Below are positions 58,541 through 64,000 of a stretch of DNA of 64,000 nt, piece by piece (position 1 is the stretch's first letter; every line of letters starts with the position of its first letter). The stretch comes from Epiperipatus broadwayi. Its lineage: Eukaryota; Onychophora; Udeonychophora; Euonychophora; Peripatidae. A program made the translations under genes and the position numbers. Location of the stretch: assembly GCA_028023455.1 (NCBI GenBank), contig JAQFVV010000152.1:2918001-2982000 (forward strand). Direction: 5' to 3'. Below the pieces are notes generated by a model that was not told the origin of the DNA, searched no databases, and saw only the letters and a list, made by a program, of their open reading frames with translations.

Positions 58541-58692
58541 GATGCTCTTACTCTGTAACAAATGCTCTATTCTGCAACTAATGCTCTACTCTGCAACGAA
58601 TGCCCTGCTCGGCAACGAATGCTCTGCTCTGCAACTAATGCTCTTCTCTGCAACGAATGCACTACCCTGCAACTAATGCTCTACTCTGCTGC
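58541..58692. repeat. Minisatellite, eight 19-bp units
   Basis: The consensus is GAATGCTCTACTCTGCAAC, in perfect 19-bp register from 58541 to 58692, with scattered substitutions. The 19-bp period is not a multiple of three, so the 121-codon frame across it (58562-58927) is unlikely to be selected protein. Confidence 0.92.
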
Positions 58693-60905
58693 GGTCTCCC
58701 CATTTCTGTGGGCTCTTCCAGCTACACCCGTGGACTACATTTCCACTGGGCACTGGTCATTTACCGCAAGCACTGACGCGAGATATCTCTACTCAAAACT
58801 ACTAGTCATCTACTGCTGTTTTACTCCAAACATGGCTGCTAATAACTGCTTTCCTCTGCGTAGTTGTTGCACTGTCTTTTATTGCTTGCTGATAACTGTA
58901 GCAATTAATCCTTGTCCAATCAGGTAACGTCTTTTATTCAGAAATATTTGCAATCAGCAAATATCTCTTGGAATTATCGTCCGCCATTACGTTACTTAAC
59001 TTCCTCCGTTATCAGCGGGCGATCTACAACAACCACTCGAACAAATTCTAGTCTTTCTGGAGTGCACAAACTTGCATTCAATTTTTACAAAATACAACAA
59101 TTTAATTACAACATTAATTATAGTATTGATTATCTAATTAGTTGGACATATTGATTTTCATTAAAACAATCCTTCCTGATTAGACAATTTACAAAATTAT
59201 TTTGATCTTTGATTAGTTCGTAATTTTCTCTAATTAAATAGTGTTCATAATTTTGTAAAATCATTTAGATTACAATTCTCTTGGTTGTTTTTGTTTCCTT
59301 TTTTTACAATTAATTTTTTTAATTTAAATTATTTCTCCAAGTAACTTTATAATCTTTAAGTTAGCTTTACATAATTAGTTTTTTTTTATTTCCTTTATTA
59401 TACCTCATAACATTTTGGAATTTATACTTTTAGTTAAAAGAACAATAAGCATTTTTTCAAATAGAAATCTAATTAAAATTACTAAGCTATGTTATCTTTT
59501 AATTGTATTTTTCTCTCTTCTATTTTTTCCTTTGATTATTAAATTGAGAGTAAAATGCTAAGTTTTATTTTTTCTTTTGTTTATTTCCTAACAGACTTTT
59601 GATTTATTTTAAAATCTCTTTACTTTATTTATTAAACTAACATACTTTTTTATTTATTAAAAAAATAATAATATTGTATACATTATTATTATTTTTTTTT
59701 CTTTGAATGTTCTTAATATACTTTTAAATGTTTCATATAACAGATATATTTATGCATCTGTTACAATATTGATTCTTATAATTTTATTATGAAAACTATT
59801 TTCATTTGTGGAGTTGTATTTTATTTTAGATAAGAGTAGTTATTTTTTCTAAATTCTATTTTTTGGACTTTGCTATTTATGGGAATTAAAAAAAAAGTCT
59901 TTTTAGATTTTTATTTGTTAATTTTTTTACATTTAGTTATGCCTTTTATATGATTTATATTTTTACATTGTCTTTTTAATTATTGTTATTATTTTAGATT
60001 GTTCTTAAGGTTTGATTAAATTTTTTATTGTTATTTATTGATAAGCTCGTTAAATGAAAAATTTGTATTGACTGTCTTAAAGATAAAAAAAGAAAATTAA
60101 AAAAACTACTAAAGTCGAGATGCCAACAAATATCACATGACCACCACTTCTTAATTAAAAGTCGAGATGTTGAAGTGTAAGAATGATTTTTTTAATAAGT
60201 ATTTTTAATTTCTCAACAGTAATTAAAAATGAAGTAATGATAATAGTAATGGGATTTAGAAAATACTTTAATTGTGAATACAACATTGATTAATCTTGAT
60301 GAACTTTTTCATAACAAAAACTAGATTTTTACCAGATGTTAAAAATATTTACATGAAATAGGATATAGGAAGGAAATTATCACTCATACAAATTGCAGAC
60401 CTCTTGGGATATATCAAACTCCTGAGTAATTGCTTTGCAGAAAATTATTTTATAACCCAAATGAGATTTAATTTAGTTCAAGTAGTTTTCAGTATTTCTC
60501 TGATTATTATTCAAAGAAACATTCATCTGTGCCATATTATAACTACATTCATAAAGATAAAGCTATTTGCAGCTCCTATGAGGGAATTGTTTCTGGAAAA
60601 AACTCCAAATGAGATTGATTTTTACAGAACAGTGAAAAGGAGACAAAGCAATCAGATAAACAAAATTTTATGCTTATTGTACTTGTTTAGAATTGGAGAT
60701 GTTTAATAGTTTTTTTTAAAAAGCCTATTCATCTTTTTATAGGATAAATATAAAAATACATAAAAGATAAGGATGCTATCTGTCCTTTATGAATTCAACA
60801 TTTACTTAGTTGCTTGTTAAATAAGTCTTATTTGAAAAGGTTAATATTGGAAATAAAATGTATTGTTCTGAAAATGTGCTTAGCAAAATGTTACTTTGAG
60901 TTGAT
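58693..60905. other. AT-rich sequence, no gene recognised
   Basis: 58.7-59.1 kb is GC-richer and may belong to the same unclassified repeat as the minisatellite. From 59.2 kb onwards it is very AT-rich. A 100-codon frame at 60404-60706 (+) has a hydrophobic then basic composition but no recognised family, and it was considered and not accepted as a NUF2-like exon. Confidence 0.4.
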
Positions 60906-61150
60906 AATATTTGTCATCATCATTATCAACCATTATCAATCCATTGCAGGATGAAGGTCTCTCCAAGTTCCATCCATCTTCTCCGATCTTTAGCTTCTCT
61001 TCTTCACATCACCCCTGCACATTTTCTTATTTCATCCATCCATCTCACATGTGGTCTCTTTCTGGGTCTTTTACAATCTCTTGGAATCCAATTTAATATT
61101 TCAATTGACCATTTATTATCATCTCTTCTAGCAATATGTCCAGCCCAACT

Positions 61151-61580
61151 TCACTTCAATCTTTTAATTTTTTCAATGAAGTCAGTAACACCTGTTTGTT
61201 CTTTTACCCATATATTGCATTTTTGATCTCTTCTTGTTATTCCAATATGCACCTCTCCATACTTCTTTGAGTGATCTGAACTCTCTATTGTTCTTCTATT
61301 AAGTGTCCAAGTCTCAGATCCATAAGTAAGAACTGATAAAACACATTTACTAAAAACCTTCCTTTTCAAAACACATAGGCATATTTTCTTTTGGTATCAA
61401 GTTATTTCTACCAAAAGCACTCCAACCAAGTTTAATTCTATGATTAATTTCATCCATTATGTTTCCATCTGTATTAAAAAAATCTGACCAAGGTATTTGT
61501 AACTGTTAACTTCTAATTCATCATAATCAATTTTTATTTTTATATTTTGAGAAAATCGATTAAACATTACTTTAGTCTTT
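61151..61580 (-). pseudogene. RTE C-terminal domain, broken
   Basis: Frame 61151-61369 has MKRKVFSKCVLSVLTYGSET, then W.L and later HIGITRRD followed by VKEQTGVTDFIEKIKRLKW. This is the standard end of RTE-type proteins (K+KVF..CVLPVLTYG.ETW ... GITRRD...W...TGV.D). It is separated from the reverse transcriptase by frameshifts. Confidence 0.88.
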
Positions 61581-62460
61581 TTAACATTTATCTTTAGTCC
61601 TACTTTCATCTGATAACTCCTGCAACATTTCCTGCAGCTCTAAAGTATTATTTTCAAAAACAGTGACATCATCTGCAAAATCTAAATGACTTAAATAATC
61701 TCCATTTACTTTCACTCCTTTAGCTTGCCATTTTAATCCACAAAATACTTCTTGCAACAGTGCTATAAAAAGTTTTGGAGATATGGAGTCACCCTGTCTT
61801 ACACTCTTTTCAATATTGACTTTCCCAGTATCATTATGTAATCTAATTGTTGCTGTTGCATTTTTATAAATATTCTTTAAAATATGACAATATCCTGGAT
61901 CTATACCTTGATGATCCAATGCTTTAATCACTGAAGAAATGTTTATAGAATCAAATGCTTTTTCATAATCTACAAATCCAAAACATAATGGCAACTCTTA
62001 TTCATTTGTCTTTTCTATAACTTCTCTCAATACCTGGATATGATCTATTGTACTAAAACCACTTTCAAATCCAGCTTGTTCTCTTCATTGGTGGAAATCC
62101 AATGTTCTCTGTAGACGAATTGTAATTATCTTGATAAAAATTTTGTATAAAACTTTTAAAAGGCTGATAGGTCTGTAATTTGTAATATCTTCTTTATCAC
62201 CTTTTTTAAATATTAATATTAATACTGTATTCTTCCACTCATCTGGTACATCTTTATCATTTAGACATTTGGTATATAACTTTGCTAAAAAAATTTCTAC
62301 TTCTTCACCCGCTTTTTTTAATATATCAATTGTAATTCCATCATTACCAGGAGCCTTTCCTTTCTTCGTGCATTTAATTGCATGTCTCACTTCTTTATTT
62401 AAAATTTTGGGCAATTCAGAAGATGTAATAGATATAGAAGGTACTTGTTTTTTATTACTA
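61581..62460 (-). pseudogene. RTE reverse transcriptase, broken
   Basis: Frame 62085-62414 contains GKAPGNDGITIDILKKAGEE and VLILIFKKGDKEDITNYRPI (fingers). Frame 61581-61994 has FGFVDYEKAFDSI (first catalytic Asp), VRQGDSISPKLF and the FADD active-site box (61668-61679). The two frames are separated by an in-frame stop and a small shift near 62000-62085. Catalytic residues are intact, but the gene is not. Confidence 0.9.
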
Positions 62461-62491
62461 TATAATTCTTGATTAATGTCTTCTACTCATT

Positions 62492-63347
62492 TCATGATAT
62501 CATCTCTTTTTTTAGTAATAATTTCATCTTTTTTCTTATTGCAGATATAAATTTCCTACCAATACCAAAATGTTGTTTTACACTCTTGAGACTTTTATTT
62601 TCTCCTACAGCTTTCCTTGCTAGTTCACAGTTATACTTTCTCATATCATTTTCAACTCTTTTCCATACCATTTTACAAAATTTGAGATATTCAATCCTTT
62701 TTAATGCATCATTTTTGTATATCTTCATATTCATTCTTTTCTTCATAAATTCTCTAGTCTCAGTAGAAATTTTATTGGTCAATTGCTGCTTTTTTTGCTA
62801 CCAGCTATCTGTTGCAGTTTTTAAAAGTGTATCAGTTATTTTCATATTAATTTTATTCTAATCTGAATCATGTTCAAAATCTGCTAATACTTAAAACCGA
62901 TTTGTAAGTTCTAATTTAAATTCATTAGAATGTTTCTGAAGATTAGGAATATCAACTATAAATATTGTTTTTCTTAATAATTTGTGTCTCTAGTTTTGCA
63001 TTAACATGTATCTTACATCTTACTAATCGATGATCACTTCCTGTGTTAAATTTATTAAGAACATTAAAATCTTGAAATATGTATTTTCTGTTAGTCAAAA
63101 TATAATCCAATTCTGCTGTATCTTCATTTGGATGTTTCCATGTCCATTTCGTTTTAACATTTTTCTCAAAAAATGAATTTATAATATAAAGTTTTTCTTT
63201 TTCTGCAAACTCCACAAGTCTATGTCCTCTCTCATTTCTATTACCATAACCAAAATTACCTACAGCACTTTCATCTTTCATTTGTTTACCAATTCTAGCA
63301 TTATAAGTCTCCCATAACAATTTTAAAATGTTGCTTATTCTGATCAA
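62492..63347 (-). pseudogene. RTE endonuclease C-terminal half and linker, broken
   Basis: Frame 62952-63347 has YNARIGKQM, where the family has GDFN.RIG (the Asp codon is altered in this frame), then TWKHPNEDTAELDYILTN and SDHRLVRCKIHVNAKLE, the last catalytic Asp-His pair. Frame 62492-62782 is the linker (STETREFMKKR, then SVKQHFGIGRKFISAIRKKM). The N-terminal half of the endonuclease is missing through 5' truncation. Confidence 0.88.
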
Positions 63348-63354
63348 TATTTGT

Positions 63355-64000
63355 AAATAATCCTAAAGCTATGATTATAATTGAAGATTGTGAAAAAAAT
63401 AAATGGGTAGGAAATTGTAAATGTATGTTTTTAAGTATTTAAAAAGTACATTACCTGATGATAGAAATAATAAAAAAACCTTAGAATACAAATTACAATA
63501 ATTGAACAGACTTAACATGGAGAATATTATTTTTTGGCATATTAAAGTTAGAATTAAGAATGTTTTGTTTGAAATTTTATTTATATGGAGCAAAAACATA
63601 AATGATTAGAAAAAAGAAAAATTTGAAAGCTTTTGAGATATCGATTTGGAAATAAAATGGTAGATCATTAAGATAGTATTAATAATATTGAAATAAATGA
63701 TGAAAATTTATTGAAAAAATTAAGAAATGCAAAAGGATTTGGAATAAGCATATACTTAGAGGTAAAGAATTTTGAAGAATATTTTCAAAGGGTATGTAGA
63801 GGGTATAAGAAAAGAGATAGAAGAAATTGATTGATCATGTAAAACATAAGATTAACTCGATTGATTTGAAAAGTAGAGCAAAGATAACAATGTTTGAATA
63901 AAGTTACCAATTAATGTAACAGGATAGCCATTTGTTAGATAACTAATAATGACAATCATTTATATTATATAAATGACTTTCTAAAATTTAATTAAAATTT
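63355..64000. other. AT-rich sequence, no gene seen
   Basis: Low complexity. Short frames carry no family features. Confidence 0.45.

Larger units (their letters stand above)
60915..63345 (-). mobile_element. RTE-type LINE, 5'-truncated, with tail and target duplication
   Basis: Minus-strand element: it starts inside the endonuclease (63345), then linker, reverse transcriptase, a C-terminal domain, and ends in a GATAATGATGATGAC tail at 60915. The tail of short ATG/GAT repeats and the single-ORF endonuclease-RT layout point to the RTE clade. 5' truncation with a 9-bp duplication is the normal outcome of LINE insertion. It is the same family as the copy in T and supplies the 3' part that T lacks. 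Confidence 0.88.
60906..63354 (-). repeat. 9-bp target duplication around the second RTE copy
   Basis: AATATTTGT at 60906-60914 and 63346-63354 flanks the LINE exactly where its tail ends and its 5' truncation begins. Confidence 0.85.

Noticed and set aside
58562-58927. 121-codon frame with Cys/Asn/Glu-rich repeats
   Set aside because: The first half is the 19-bp minisatellite read out of register with codons; the rest has no recognisable domain.
60404-60706. Possible downstream exon of the NUF2-like gene
   Set aside because: No coiled-coil pattern, no suitable AG/GT borders in phase 0, and no NUF2 similarity.
62469-62861. 130-codon + strand frame, apparently membrane-like
   Set aside because: Antisense to the RTE linker; the hydrophobic pattern is the complement of a Lys-rich coding strand.

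Overview
The window looks like AT-rich animal nuclear DNA, possibly arthropod. The AT-richness is an impression, not a count. It has spliced exons with GT/AG borders and no bacterial-style operons. The mobile elements are animal-type: Merlin, RTE-like LINE, Penelope, mariner, and an LTR element with a tRNA primer site. The species cannot be fixed from the sequence, and the arthropod guess rests only on the general style of the mariner and RTE remnants.

The one host gene I can support is on the + strand: three short exons (812-894, 2858-2919, 27759-27856) of a NUF2-like kinetochore gene. Their splice phases fit together (2, 1, 0) and the joined reading frame follows the end of the NUF2 calponin-homology region. 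Earlier and later exons are outside the window or not recognised, so almost all of the window is intron: 2.0 kb, 24.8 kb, and at least 36 kb.

The introns are packed with mobile elements. From left to right: a small foldback MITE (1.7-2.2 kb); a mariner tail (3.0-3.4 kb); a head-to-head pair of Penelope GIY-YIG ends (10.6-12.1 kb); a block of Merlin elements M1, M2 and M5 (14.5-24.3 kb); an LTR-like block (25.0-27.0 kb); a 3.1-kb unclassified repeat called E (copy E1) split by a 10.5-kb foldback element called T (32,455-42,968); a broken gag-protease region with primer site and a 1.9-kb LTR (43.7-47.5 kb); a second E (48.1-51.2 kb); three more Merlin-related elements M3, M4 and M6 (52.3-57.8 kb); an 8 x 19-bp minisatellite (58.5 kb); and a 5'-truncated RTE LINE on the minus strand (60.9-63.3 kb).

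The most notable structure is T. It has Merlin-like ends (GGTACT...), a near-perfect 8-bp target duplication, and an empty site preserved in E2. Its inverted arms are about 1.87 kb and contain the same 3'-truncated RTE fragment at the same junction. One arm was later split by a 3.6-kb Penelope element with an 11-bp target duplication, and the central RTE was split by a 531-bp insert with a 13-bp target duplication. The flank of T, together with the first 20 bp of its terminus, is tandemly duplicated. This gives a readable order of insertion events. All transposon coding regions seen are broken; none appears able to move on its own.
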